Assembly: GCA_937930625.1 (NCBI GenBank)
Contig: CALHBW010000469.1
Span: 1-22,999 of the forward strand
Direction: 5' to 3'
Source: an uncultured Saprospiraceae bacterium
GTDB lineage: Bacteria; Bacteroidota; Bacteroidia; Chitinophagales; Saprospiraceae
DNA length: 22,999 nucleotides
Shown here: positions 16,118 through 22,999 of the stretch, in pieces
How positions within the stretch are numbered: the stretch's first letter is position 1
How the letters are laid out: the number at the start of each line of letters is the position of its first letter
Notes under the pieces: generated by a model
Seen by the model: the letters and a program-made list of their open reading frames with translations, nothing else
Told to the model about the DNA's origin: nothing
Database searches by the model: none
Position numbers and translations under genes: made by a program

Positions 16118-16325
16118 TCGTATTCTTGTATGCCTAATAATCCTATCACTCTTATATCCAACACTTGTTTTTCCCTTGCTATTCGATAAGATTTGTATGT
16201 CAACACAAATCAGTCATTATATTTTTCTTTAATCAGATCTATTAAAGAACTCTGTCTTTATATAGAGTCCTCCAAATGTTTCCTATAGTGGGAACAGAAG
16301 TCCGCTTTTATAGCGGGCTTTTTTT
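16118..16325 (+). ncRNA. Candidate structured small RNA or attenuator leader of about 208 bases
   Basis: Between a consensus promoter and a canonical terminator lies a non-coding stretch that can form a chain of local hairpins: GATTTGT/ACAAATC (16190-16196 with 16205-16211), CTTTAAT/ATTAAAG (16227-16233 with 16241-16247), ACTCT/AGAGT (16249-16253 with 16264-16268), GTTTCC/GGGAAC (16278-16283 with 16290-16295), then the terminator stem. The size and layout fit an independent small RNA. I could not find the long rod pairing expected of 6S RNA, nor tmRNA, RNase P or SRP signatures. A short frame (ATG at 16130, 19 codons, MPNNPITLISNTCFSLAIR) could instead be a leader peptide of an attenuator for the lipoprotein gene that follows. 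The identity is unknown. Confidence 0.5.
16298..16325 (+). terminator. Intrinsic terminator of the candidate small RNA
   Basis: GTCCGCT (16300-16306) pairs with AGCGGGC (16312-16318) with one G-U pair and a 5-base loop, followed by seven T residues (16319-16325). It ends 28 bases before the DUF6438 gene, so it separates that gene from the promoter at 16105. Confidence 0.85.
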
Positions 16326-16341
16326 GTTTGCAGAATGTTCT

Positions 16342-16349
16342 TAAATTTG
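16342..16349 (+). promoter_or_regulatory. Possible -7 element for a leaderless lipoprotein mRNA
   Basis: TAAATTTG matches TAnnTTTG and lies only four bases before the ATG at 16354. If used, the transcript would start at or within a few bases of the start codon. The -33 spacing is poor (the nearest TTTG is too close), so this is tentative. Confidence 0.35.
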
Positions 16350-16353
16350 CTGC

Positions 16354-16950
16354 ATGAAAAATTGGATTGTGCTTACTATCGTTTTGTTATTCTTTGTGGC
16401 GTGTTCGCCTAAGACATCTACTACACTCAGTGCCCCTCAGCCTCAATGGGAAACGCAAACGCCCGTTGAAGTACCCGAAGAAGAAGTGGAAAAGGTGCCG
16501 GAAGAGCCTATCAAAAAGGGAGAATTTGAAAAAAATACGGTGCCTGCTGCTCCCGTAGTTGTTGTGGGTCTGAAACGAGAGGCTTGTTACGGAAAATGCC
16601 CTGCATTTGAATTGAAACTATACAATGATGGTACGATAAAGTATTACGGAAAGGCAAATGTTGAGAACATAGGCTACTTCATAGCTCATGCCGGAAAAGA
16701 AACTATCGTGGACATTCAAACAAGAGCAGAAACGATGGGTTACTTCGGATTAAATAGTCAATACCCGGCATCAGGTAAACCGCAAATTTACGATATGCCA
16801 CAGACGACTACTTTCGTTAAAATTGATAATAGAGAACATCGTATTGCCAATCGCCACGATAGTCCGCCTGCATTGTTCAAATTTGAAAATTATATCGAGT
16901 CTTTGGTTGAAAATTTGAATTGGAAGCCTATTCGGTATGATGAATTTTAG
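16354..16950 (+). CDS. DUF6438 domain lipoprotein
   Basis: This 198-residue protein has a lipoprotein signal (MKNWIVLTIVLLFFVAC, lipidated at C17), so it is anchored in a membrane facing the periplasm or outside. A proline- and glutamate-rich spacer follows (about 18-66, PVEVPEEEVEKVPEEPIKKG), then a DUF6438 domain from about residue 68. That domain shows the family hallmark REACYGKCPAFELKLYNDGT, an IKYYGKANVENIGYF strand pair, the YDMPQTTTF stretch and the late PPALFKFENYIESL helix. The family is common in Bacteroidota and has no known function; the CYGKC pair may form a disulfide. It follows the small-RNA terminator and is convergent with cutA, from which a long hairpin separates it. Confidence 0.85.
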   Translation: MKNWIVLTIVLLFFVACSPKTSTTLSAPQPQWETQTPVEVPEEEVEKVPEEPIKKGEFEKNTVPAAPVVVVGLKREACYGKCPAFELKLYNDGTIKYYGKANVENIGYFIAHAGKETIVDIQTRAETMGYFGLNSQYPASGKPQIYDMPQTTTFVKIDNREHRIANRHDSPPALFKFENYIESLVENLNWKPIRYDEF

Positions 16951-16972
16951 ACATAACGTGTACATTCTTCAA

Positions 16973-17116
16973 GCTGACCGCGAATATTGTAATGACTGCT
17001 TTAGCTGTCAAGTGAAATAAAAAATTATTTATAATTTATTGTTTTAAAATTTATTACAAAAAAAAATAATCACTTACTTGACAGCTAAAGCAGTCATTAC
17101 GGTATTCGCGGTCAGC
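16973..17116. repeat. Long 41-bp inverted repeat between convergent genes
   Basis: Arms 16973-17013 and 17076-17116 are complementary at all but two positions, and both exceptions read as G-U pairs in a plus-strand RNA, so the RNA stem is unbroken. The 62-base loop is AT-rich. It lies between the ends of the DUF6438 gene and cutA and could end transcription from both sides, but it is far longer than a normal terminator and is more likely a palindromic element. Confidence 0.8.
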
Positions 17117-17131
17117 CTGTCTTGTCCGGTC

Positions 17132-17437
17132 TTACGTTGTACTCTCCACAATCCACTGCTCATAAGCAACATTCGCTTCCACTTCCCATTTAACGATACA
17201 AGGCACTTCATACGGATGGATGCGCTCTACCCTCTCACACACCTTTTCCCACAAGTCATTTCGCGTTTTTACGATACTGATAAATTCATCCTCGCGCGCT
17301 ACTTCCCCTTTCCACCAATAAGCACTTTTTATGGGAAAAATATTGGCACAAGCCACCAGTTTTTGTTCAATTAAATGATTGGTAACTTCCATTGCCACCT
17401 TTTCCGAGGGATGTGTTATATAGATAATAAGAAACAT
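17132..17437 (-). CDS. cutA: CutA-family divalent cation tolerance protein
   Basis: This 101-residue protein starts at MFLIIYITHPSEK (17437). The frame is open to 17623, but the upstream residues are not CutA-like. The full CutA fold is present: ITHPSEKVAMEVTNHLIEQKLVACANIFP, then SAYWWKGEVAREDEFISIVKTR, then IHPYEVPCIVKWEVE and YEQWI. CutA proteins are small trimeric cytosolic proteins linked to copper and other divalent metals, with an unclear direct role. The length is normal for the family. It is transcribed alone from a promoter at 17520-17551 and is divergent from the large CotH gene. Confidence 0.93.
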   Translation of the reverse strand: MFLIIYITHPSEKVAMEVTNHLIEQKLVACANIFPIKSAYWWKGEVAREDEFISIVKTRNDLWEKVCERVERIHPYEVPCIVKWEVEANVAYEQWIVESTT

Positions 17438-17519
17438 AATTTTAAAATTTACACAAAATCCAATTATCGTTTTGCAGAAAATGACATACATTTTACAGTA
17501 TTTTAATACGTTTATCATC

Positions 17520-17551
17520 CAAAAATAGTGTCTTTCATTAATATACAGCAA
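17520..17551 (-). promoter_or_regulatory. Bacteroidota-type promoter of cutA
   Basis: On the minus strand the -7 box reads TATTTTTG (17520-17527, a full TAnnTTTG match), with a -33 TTG at 17549-17551 after 21 bases. The leader would be about 75 bases. Confidence 0.55.
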
Positions 17552-17592
17552 TAACCACAAAGAAACCAAATCTATGAACCATCTTTGTTGGA

Positions 17593-17656
17593 AATGAGTA
17601 AATGTTCGATAATGAAACCGCATTTACCCATTTTCTCATCTATTCATTTACTCATT
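17593..17656. repeat. 12-bp perfect inverted repeat ahead of the CotH gene
   Basis: AATGAGTAAATG (17593-17604) is the exact reverse complement of CATTTACTCATT (17645-17656), with 40 bases between. The interval holds further TTTACCCATT/TTTACTCATT-like words. It lies 31 to 94 bases before the start at 17687, so it could be a leader hairpin or another small repeat. Confidence 0.5.
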
Positions 17657-17686
17657 ATACCGACTACTCACTCAACACAATACAAA

Positions 17687-20600
17687 ATGAAAAGACTACT
17701 ACTCACTATTAGAAAATCACAAATCAAAACGGCAGTAATTATCGCTTTTTTATGCTGCTTTACCCAAGCTGCGATAGCGCAAACTACGGTTTGTTTTAAT
17801 TTGAATCAAGAAGCAGAAGAAGCCGTCAATAGCGGAAACATAAACCTCACAAGCAGCGACCTGGAACTTGGAGCAGATACAGAATTGGGTACGCCCGGAC
17901 TTCAGGTGACAGGACTGCGATACACAAATTTTAGTCTGCCGACAGATGCGACTATCACCAATGTCGATATTCAATTTACCGCCGATGAATCATCAAGTGC
18001 AACGGCTGATTTGACTATAGTTGGCGAATCTACAGGCAATGCCCTCCCTTACAGTCCGTCCAATTCAAATATAAGCAACAGAAGCCAGACTACTGCTGCT
18101 GTCAATTGGCAACCTGCCCCGTGGACGCAAGGCGCGACAAGCGACGCTCAAAAAACACCCGACCTTTCCAATATTATCAATGAAATTATCTCCCATCCCG
18201 ACTTTAATAATGGCAATGCAATTTCATTTATCATCACGGGTACAGGTACGCGTACTGCCGAAAATTCGCCCATTGATTTATGCGTCACTTACTTCGTTTG
18301 TGGCGACGAAGGTGAGGCTTGTGACGATGGAATGATTTGTACGCTAAACGATGTATGGGATGATAACTGCAATTGTGTCGGTACGCCCGACCCCGCAGAT
18401 AGCGACAACGACAATGTATGTGATACCGCCGACAATTGCCCGAATTTTGATAATGCCCTCATAGGAACGCCTTGTGATGATGGCGACCCCGAAACGCTGA
18501 ACGACGCCTGGCAAACCAATTGTACTTGTCAAGGAGGCGGAGAAATCATCATTAATGAATTTTCAGCAGCCAATCTTGACTCCAATACCGACAATTACGG
18601 CGAGTACGAAGATTGGATAGAACTTTATAATAACAACTCCGTTCCCTTCGATTTATCCGGCTATCATTTGAGTGATAATACCAACGACCCGACCAAATGG
18701 ACATTCCCCGCAGGTACAACTATTGGTGCTAATGACCATCTATTGATTTGGTGTTCTAATCGCGACGAAGTTAGTAGCGGAAACATTCATGCAGGATTTA
18801 AAATCACCCAAACCAGAACAGGAGAAGAAGTCGTTTTTGCAGACCCAATGGGGAATATTCTTGATAGTAATAACATTGACATTCCCAATCAAAACGGACA
18901 TTCATGGGGGCGCATGATAGACGGCGGCAATGAGTGGGGCGTCTTGCTCAATCCAACACCCAATAATACCAACTCCGATGTAAAACGCCCTTACGCCTCC
19001 AAGCCCGTACTCACGCCCGAAGCCGGATTTTACACAGGAAGTGTCGAAGTGTCGATAGAATCTCCCGACGAAAATGTAACCATTTATTATACGACTGACG
19101 GCTACCCACCGAGCGCGAGTTCGACTATATATACCGAACCGTTTACACTCACTTCTACGAGTGTCGTGAAAGCCATTGCCATCAGTGGTAACGACGATAT
19201 TCCACCGAGTTTCGTAGATTTTCATACTTATTTTGTCAATGACGAACATAGCGTAAAAGTCATTTCAATTGCAGGAGATGAAGTGGACGATTTGTTAAAT
19301 GGTGCAGGTTTTGGTGGTTATCCCGGTAGTGGTCCTGAAAATTTTCCCGGCTCATTAGAATTATTTGATGAAGACCAAGAGCGCGTAGCTGACGCTACAG
19401 GTGAAATGAATAAACACGGCAACGACTCATGGGCATACGCTCAACGCGGTATTGACTTCATTACACGTGACCAATTTGGTGATGATTATGCGGTAAAAAA
19501 TGAGATTTTCGACATGTTCAACACCACCAATCGCGACAAATTCCAACGCCTGATTCTCAAAGCGGCTGCCAATGATAATTATTCCTTTGAACAAGGCGGC
19601 GCACATATTCGCGATGCCTATGTGCATACGCTTTCTCAATTGGCAGGTATGGAATTGGACGAGCGTTCTTACGAACCTTGCGTATTATATGTAAACGGCG
19701 ATTACTGGGGAATGTATGAAATTCGGGAGAAAGTAGATGACAACGATTTTACCAAATATTATTATGACCAAGGACGCAGCGATATACAATTCATCAAAAC
19801 ATGGGGCGGTACTTGGGCTGAATACGGTGGCAACCAAGCTCTCAACGATTGGAATCAGCTCTACAATTTCATCATCAACAATGACATGACTGATGCCTCC
19901 AATTATGACCTCGTAGAAAAGCAATTAAATATTCAAAGCCTTGTCGATTACATGATAATCAACACACATGTTGTTTGCACCGATTGGCTCAATTATAACA
20001 CTGCATGGTGGCGCGGACTGGACATGGAAGCCAACCCCGACGCCTTCAAATGGCGATATACCATGTGGGATTTGGATGCTACATTCGGGCATTATATCAA
20101 CTATACCGGCGTTCCCGACGATTCACCTGATGCCGACCCCTGCGACAATGAATCTCCCACAATTGACGACCCCGAAGGACATACCGAAATGCTCACCTCA
20201 TTGCTCGAAAATGAAACATTTTACGCTTTATACATTAACCGTTATGCAGATTTGAATAATACGTATTTCACCTGCGATTATATGATTGGTTTGTTGGAGG
20301 AAATGATAGAACGCATTGAGCCGGAAATGCCGCGCCAAATCGCGCGTTGGGGCGGTAGTATGAATGGTTGGATGAATAATGTACAGGAATTAAAAGATTT
20401 TATCAATACAAGATGCACTATTATCAATGATGGTATTGAAGATTGTTATGAGGTAGAAGGTCCCTATAATCTGACCGTTATCGTAGAACCGCCGGGCTCA
20501 GGTGATGTGCAGGTCAATACACTCGTTCCGCTCTCCTACCCTTACCAAGCCGATTACTTTGGTGGCGTACCTTTGAGCCTTGAAGCTATACCTGATGGCT

Positions 20601-22342
20601 TCAATACATTTATCAATTGGGAACCACTAAACTCAGCACTGACACCTAATAATACTGACCCTAATGTCGGTTTTGAAATGACAGAACTTGGCGATACGAT
20701 TATAGCGTATTTTGAGGTATTTGAATGTCCGCCAATCAGTATTACACCGACGAATATCATGCCTGCCGGTTGTGCGGGTGGTGGTAGCGCAAGTGTCATT
20801 GTTATGGGTGGCGCAGGCGGACCTTATACCTATCTTTGGGATGAAAATGCAGGCGAACAAACCTCCCTCACAGCAGAAGATTTACCTGCCGGAGATTACA
20901 GCATTACAGTAACAGATATTGCGAGTTGTGAAGAAATTGCTACCGTTACTATTCCTGCCACGGGCGGTGCGCTGATGCTTGAAATTGCCACGTCGGATGC
21001 CCTTTGTGGTAGTCCAAATGGTCTTGCAGAGATAACGCCTACAAGCGGTACAGCCCCTTTCACTTATGAATGGAATGATGCTACGGTTCAGCCCATTTCT
21101 AATCCAAGTCTGCCGCCCGGCGATTATTCTGTCACCGTTACAGATGCAGCAGGTTGTAATGCAGTACAAAATATTACGATAGATAGTTCGGGTGAATTAG
21201 AGGTAGATATTGAGGAAAATGATATTACTTGTTTTGGTGATAATAATGGTATGGCGAATGTCATTACGCCCGGTGATTTTACTTATGAATGGAGCAATAA
21301 TTCTACCAATGCATCTATTTCAAATCTCGCAGCAGGTACATATACGGTCACAGTCACCCAAAGTGGTTGCGAGACTATCGAAACCGTAGTGATTACTCAA
21401 CCTAATCCTCTGGATTTGACACTTAATATCAATGAAAGTGCTTGCAGCAATAGCGGTTCGTCGGCTACGGCAGTTGGTTCCGGCGGCACAGCACCTTATA
21501 ACTATACTTGGAGTACAAGTGACAACACTTCCACCGTCGGCGGACTAGATAATGGTACTTATTCCGTTACGATAGATGATGCGAATGGCTGTACAACTGC
21601 TCAAACTTTCACGATTAATGCAGAGAGTAATGCACCAAGTCTAATCACTTCGCAGAGCAATATCAGTTGCAATGGCAGCACGGATGGCTCGATAGATTTG
21701 AGCATCAATAATGGTACGCCGCCTTTCACGTATAGTTGGAATAATGGCGCGACCACTGAAGACCTCGACAATCTTCCACCAAGCAATTACACCATAGTCG
21801 TTACCGATGGGAATGGTTGTATTGCCGTCACCACTGTAACTATCAGCGAACCAAATGTAATGACGCTCCTACCGGAAAGTATGCCTTCCTCCGGCAACAA
21901 TGGATGGGCAGCCGTCAATGTAAATGGCGGTACGCCACCTTACACCTACGAATGGAACGATGGACAAAGCACTCAAATTGCCACCGGACTCACTCCCGGC
22001 AATTACACCGTCATGGTAACGGATGCAAATGGCTGTACGACTTCGGGCAGCGTATCGGTGGATCAATTTACCAATGTCATCAACCTTGAACATCTCACTA
22101 ATTTTGATATTTATCCGAATCCATCTGATGGTGAGTTTGTGATTGATGTCAAATTTGATATTTCGCAAAAAGCTGATATTTCGATTTTTAGTACGTTAGG
22201 ACAACAAATTTATCAAAGTATAGGTAAGCAAAATCATTTTGTAGAATCGGTCAATATTCGACATGCAGCGGCAGGAACGTATTTTGTGCGAGTGCAGACG
22301 GAGAAAGGACAGGCGGTGAGGAAGATTGTTTTGAAAGAATAA
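17687..22342 (+). CDS. T9SS-exported surface protein with lamin-tail, CotH kinase and SprB-repeat domains
   Basis: The start at 17687 gives 1551 residues with a signal peptide ending FTQAAIAQ (residue 32). Next is an unrecognised beta-rich domain (33-204). A cysteine- and aspartate-rich section follows (205-285, CDDGDPETLNDAW and DNCPNFDNA, calcium-binding style), then a lamin-tail domain (286-428, IIINEFSAANLDS and DWIELYNN). A chitobiase C-terminal-type domain (434-514, YYTTDGYPPS) precedes a CotH kinase-like domain (about 518-918, WRYTMWDLDATFGH at 791-802). An InlB-like stretch spans about 925-1013. Six SprB repeats (about 1013-1460) each end near GDYSVTVTDAAGC. The T9SS type A tail (about 1465-1551, FDIYPNPSDGEF to IVLKE) marks export and surface attachment. 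CotH domains are secreted protein kinases in spore formers and fungi; the target here is unknown. Confidence 0.93.
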   Translation: MKRLLLTIRKSQIKTAVIIAFLCCFTQAAIAQTTVCFNLNQEAEEAVNSGNINLTSSDLELGADTELGTPGLQVTGLRYTNFSLPTDATITNVDIQFTADESSSATADLTIVGESTGNALPYSPSNSNISNRSQTTAAVNWQPAPWTQGATSDAQKTPDLSNIINEIISHPDFNNGNAISFIITGTGTRTAENSPIDLCVTYFVCGDEGEACDDGMICTLNDVWDDNCNCVGTPDPADSDNDNVCDTADNCPNFDNALIGTPCDDGDPETLNDAWQTNCTCQGGGEIIINEFSAANLDSNTDNYGEYEDWIELYNNNSVPFDLSGYHLSDNTNDPTKWTFPAGTTIGANDHLLIWCSNRDEVSSGNIHAGFKITQTRTGEEVVFADPMGNILDSNNIDIPNQNGHSWGRMIDGGNEWGVLLNPTPNNTNSDVKRPYASKPVLTPEAGFYTGSVEVSIESPDENVTIYYTTDGYPPSASSTIYTEPFTLTSTSVVKAIAISGNDDIPPSFVDFHTYFVNDEHSVKVISIAGDEVDDLLNGAGFGGYPGSGPENFPGSLELFDEDQERVADATGEMNKHGNDSWAYAQRGIDFITRDQFGDDYAVKNEIFDMFNTTNRDKFQRLILKAAANDNYSFEQGGAHIRDAYVHTLSQLAGMELDERSYEPCVLYVNGDYWGMYEIREKVDDNDFTKYYYDQGRSDIQFIKTWGGTWAEYGGNQALNDWNQLYNFIINNDMTDASNYDLVEKQLNIQSLVDYMIINTHVVCTDWLNYNTAWWRGLDMEANPDAFKWRYTMWDLDATFGHYINYTGVPDDSPDADPCDNESPTIDDPEGHTEMLTSLLENETFYALYINRYADLNNTYFTCDYMIGLLEEMIERIEPEMPRQIARWGGSMNGWMNNVQELKDFINTRCTIINDGIEDCYEVEGPYNLTVIVEPPGSGDVQVNTLVPLSYPYQADYFGGVPLSLEAIPDGFNTFINWEPLNSALTPNNTDPNVGFEMTELGDTIIAYFEVFECPPISITPTNIMPAGCAGGGSASVIVMGGAGGPYTYLWDENAGEQTSLTAEDLPAGDYSITVTDIASCEEIATVTIPATGGALMLEIATSDALCGSPNGLAEITPTSGTAPFTYEWNDATVQPISNPSLPPGDYSVTVTDAAGCNAVQNITIDSSGELEVDIEENDITCFGDNNGMANVITPGDFTYEWSNNSTNASISNLAAGTYTVTVTQSGCETIETVVITQPNPLDLTLNINESACSNSGSSATAVGSGGTAPYNYTWSTSDNTSTVGGLDNGTYSVTIDDANGCTTAQTFTINAESNAPSLITSQSNISCNGSTDGSIDLSINNGTPPFTYSWNNGATTEDLDNLPPSNYTIVVTDGNGCIAVTTVTISEPNVMTLLPESMPSSGNNGWAAVNVNGGTPPYTYEWNDGQSTQIATGLTPGNYTVMVTDANGCTTSGSVSVDQFTNVINLEHLTNFDIYPNPSDGEFVIDVKFDISQKADISIFSTLGQQIYQSIGKQNHFVESVNIRHAAAGTYFVRVQTEKGQAVRKIVLKE

Positions 22343-22392
22343 GGTAGTGGTTCTTTATCTTTTTGGGAATGTAAAATGTAAAATAATAAATT

Positions 22393-22496
22393 TAAAATGT
22401 AAATCCCAATAGCTATCGGGATGTAGTACGTGTACAAAATATTTGCGTTTTTTTATTATTTAAAAAATTAAAAACCAATAAAATAAAAACGTATCG
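22393..22496 (+). repeat. 104-bp direct repeat, copy 1
   Basis: Identical, as far as I can read, to 22740-22843 (offset 347). It starts with a near-palindrome TCCCAATAGCTATCGGGA, a word often seen in Bacteroidota spacers, followed by AT-rich sequence ending AAAAACGTATCG. Confidence 0.85.
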
Positions 22497-22549
22497 CGTT
22501 CTACCTTATTAAAAATTAAAATTAAAATATGAGCCTCTTAGTTTAGTCG

Positions 22550-22708
22550 AAACTCGTCTGCCATTTGCAAAATGTCAGCCGTGTTTCGAGGAGGAGAAAC
22601 TCGCATTTTTATACATATTAAATAGTCAGATAGTGGCTTAGATTCAATAATTGGGGCTTTGGGCTTACCTAAAACACGGCTGACATTTTGCAAATGGCAG
22701 ACGAGTTT
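22550..22708. repeat. 37-bp perfect inverted repeat between the direct repeats
   Basis: Arms 22550-22586 and 22672-22708 are exact reverse complements, with an 85-base interval. The arms contain CTCGTCTGCCATTTGCAAAA. No coding capacity is seen in the interval. Confidence 0.85.
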
Positions 22709-22739
22709 TAGGTCTATTTGAGTCTGATTTTTTAACTCG

Positions 22740-22843
22740 TAAAATGTAAATCCCAATAGCTATCGGGATGTAGTACGTGTACAAAATATTTGCGTTTTTT
22801 TATTATTTAAAAAATTAAAAACCAATAAAATAAAAACGTATCG
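22740..22843 (+). repeat. 104-bp direct repeat, copy 2
   Basis: Second copy of 22393-22496. It ends exactly where the last inverted repeat (22844-22999) begins. Confidence 0.85.
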
Positions 22844-22999
22844 GGCTATCCGTCTAACTTTGCCGAACTCAAGTTGCGGGGCGCACTCGTCTGACGAAGG
22901 TTTTTGTGAAATGTAGTGATTTGTCTCATAAAATATTCGCACTGAATAAAGGGATTCGTCTGACGAGTATTCGCTTTGGGCAAAGTTAAATGGGTAGCC
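22844..22999. repeat. Inverted repeat reaching the window end
   Basis: Arms 22844-22864 (GGCTATCC to TTTGCC) and 22979-22999 match at 18 of 21 positions, and two of the three differences would be G-U pairs. Inside, CTCGTCTGACGAA and TTCGTCTGACGAG form a second inverted pair, and each is itself nearly palindromic. The CTCGTCTG word is shared with the 37-bp repeat. Confidence 0.65.

Larger units (their letters stand above)
22343..22999. other. Gene-free tail made of nested repeats
   Basis: No supported gene follows the CotH stop. The region holds a 104-bp direct repeat pair, a 37-bp inverted repeat between the copies, and a further inverted repeat running to the window edge. The open frames seen here cross these palindromes and have no protein-like features. 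Confidence 0.7.

Noticed and set aside
16118..16325. Calling the small RNA 6S RNA
   Set aside because: The 5' and 3' thirds do not pair into the long rod with a central bubble; only local hairpins are seen, so identity was left open.
20725..22065. Regularly spaced repeats within the large gene as a CRISPR array or mobile repeat
   Set aside because: They are protein-level SprB repeats with diverged DNA and unbroken frame.
22538..22942. Two minus-strand open frames of 60 to 72 codons as genes
   Set aside because: They are read through the perfect inverted repeats and direct repeat; no start context or recognisable protein.

Overview
The window is from a Bacteroidota genome. The signs are promoters of the Bacteroidota type (TAnnTTTG at -7), AT-rich spacers with few Shine-Dalgarno sequences, a 1551-residue secreted protein with SprB repeats and a type IX secretion (T9SS) type A sorting tail, a periplasmic-propeller histidine kinase, and a CrtI/CrtB/integral-membrane lycopene cyclase set. 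The domain style recalls Saprospiria, Chitinophagia or Cytophagia, but no marker here fixes the class. I saw no rRNA, tRNA, CRISPR array, transposase or phage gene.

Layout. 201-1082 (-) is a secreted endonuclease/exonuclease/phosphatase-family enzyme. It is divergent from 1266-3881 (+), a secreted M14 zinc peptidase. 3960-6995 (+) is an orphan propeller histidine kinase, convergent with 7031-7957 (-), a DUF4062 protein. 7958-8500 holds hairpin repeats and what looks like the 3' end of a lost AAA-type ATPase gene. 8501-10156 (+) is a secreted VWA protein with an intact MIDAS. 10216-10590 (-) is a small lipoprotein. 10738-11369 (-) is an outer-membrane-type protein whose signal peptide is split by a 107-bp insertion. 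11891-15869 (-) is the carotenoid cluster in the order crtI, crtB, lycopene cyclase; between crtB and the cyclase lies a frameshifted four-helix-bundle gene bounded by short repeat arrays. 16105-16325 is a candidate small RNA with its own promoter and intrinsic terminator. 16354-16950 (+) is a DUF6438 lipoprotein, convergent with cutA at 17132-17437 (-). 17687-22342 (+) is the large CotH-kinase/SprB/T9SS surface protein. 22343-22999 holds no gene and is built from nested repeats.

How the genes work together. CrtI desaturates phytoene made by CrtB, and the membrane cyclase closes the lycopene ends, so this strand probably makes a cyclic carotenoid. Most other genes encode exported proteins (hydrolase, peptidase, VWA protein, lipoproteins, adhesin-like CotH protein), but nothing ties them into one pathway.

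The most unusual feature is how many small non-coding insertions there are. At least six families of short palindromic or tandem repeats fill the spacers. One cuts a gene, others abut or create start codons (lycopene cyclase, crtB), and a pair of 104-bp perfect direct repeats brackets a 37-bp perfect inverted repeat. No complete new defence or metabolic system could be shown; the best leads are the 107-bp insertion, the small RNA and the repeat-bounded cassette in the carotenoid cluster.
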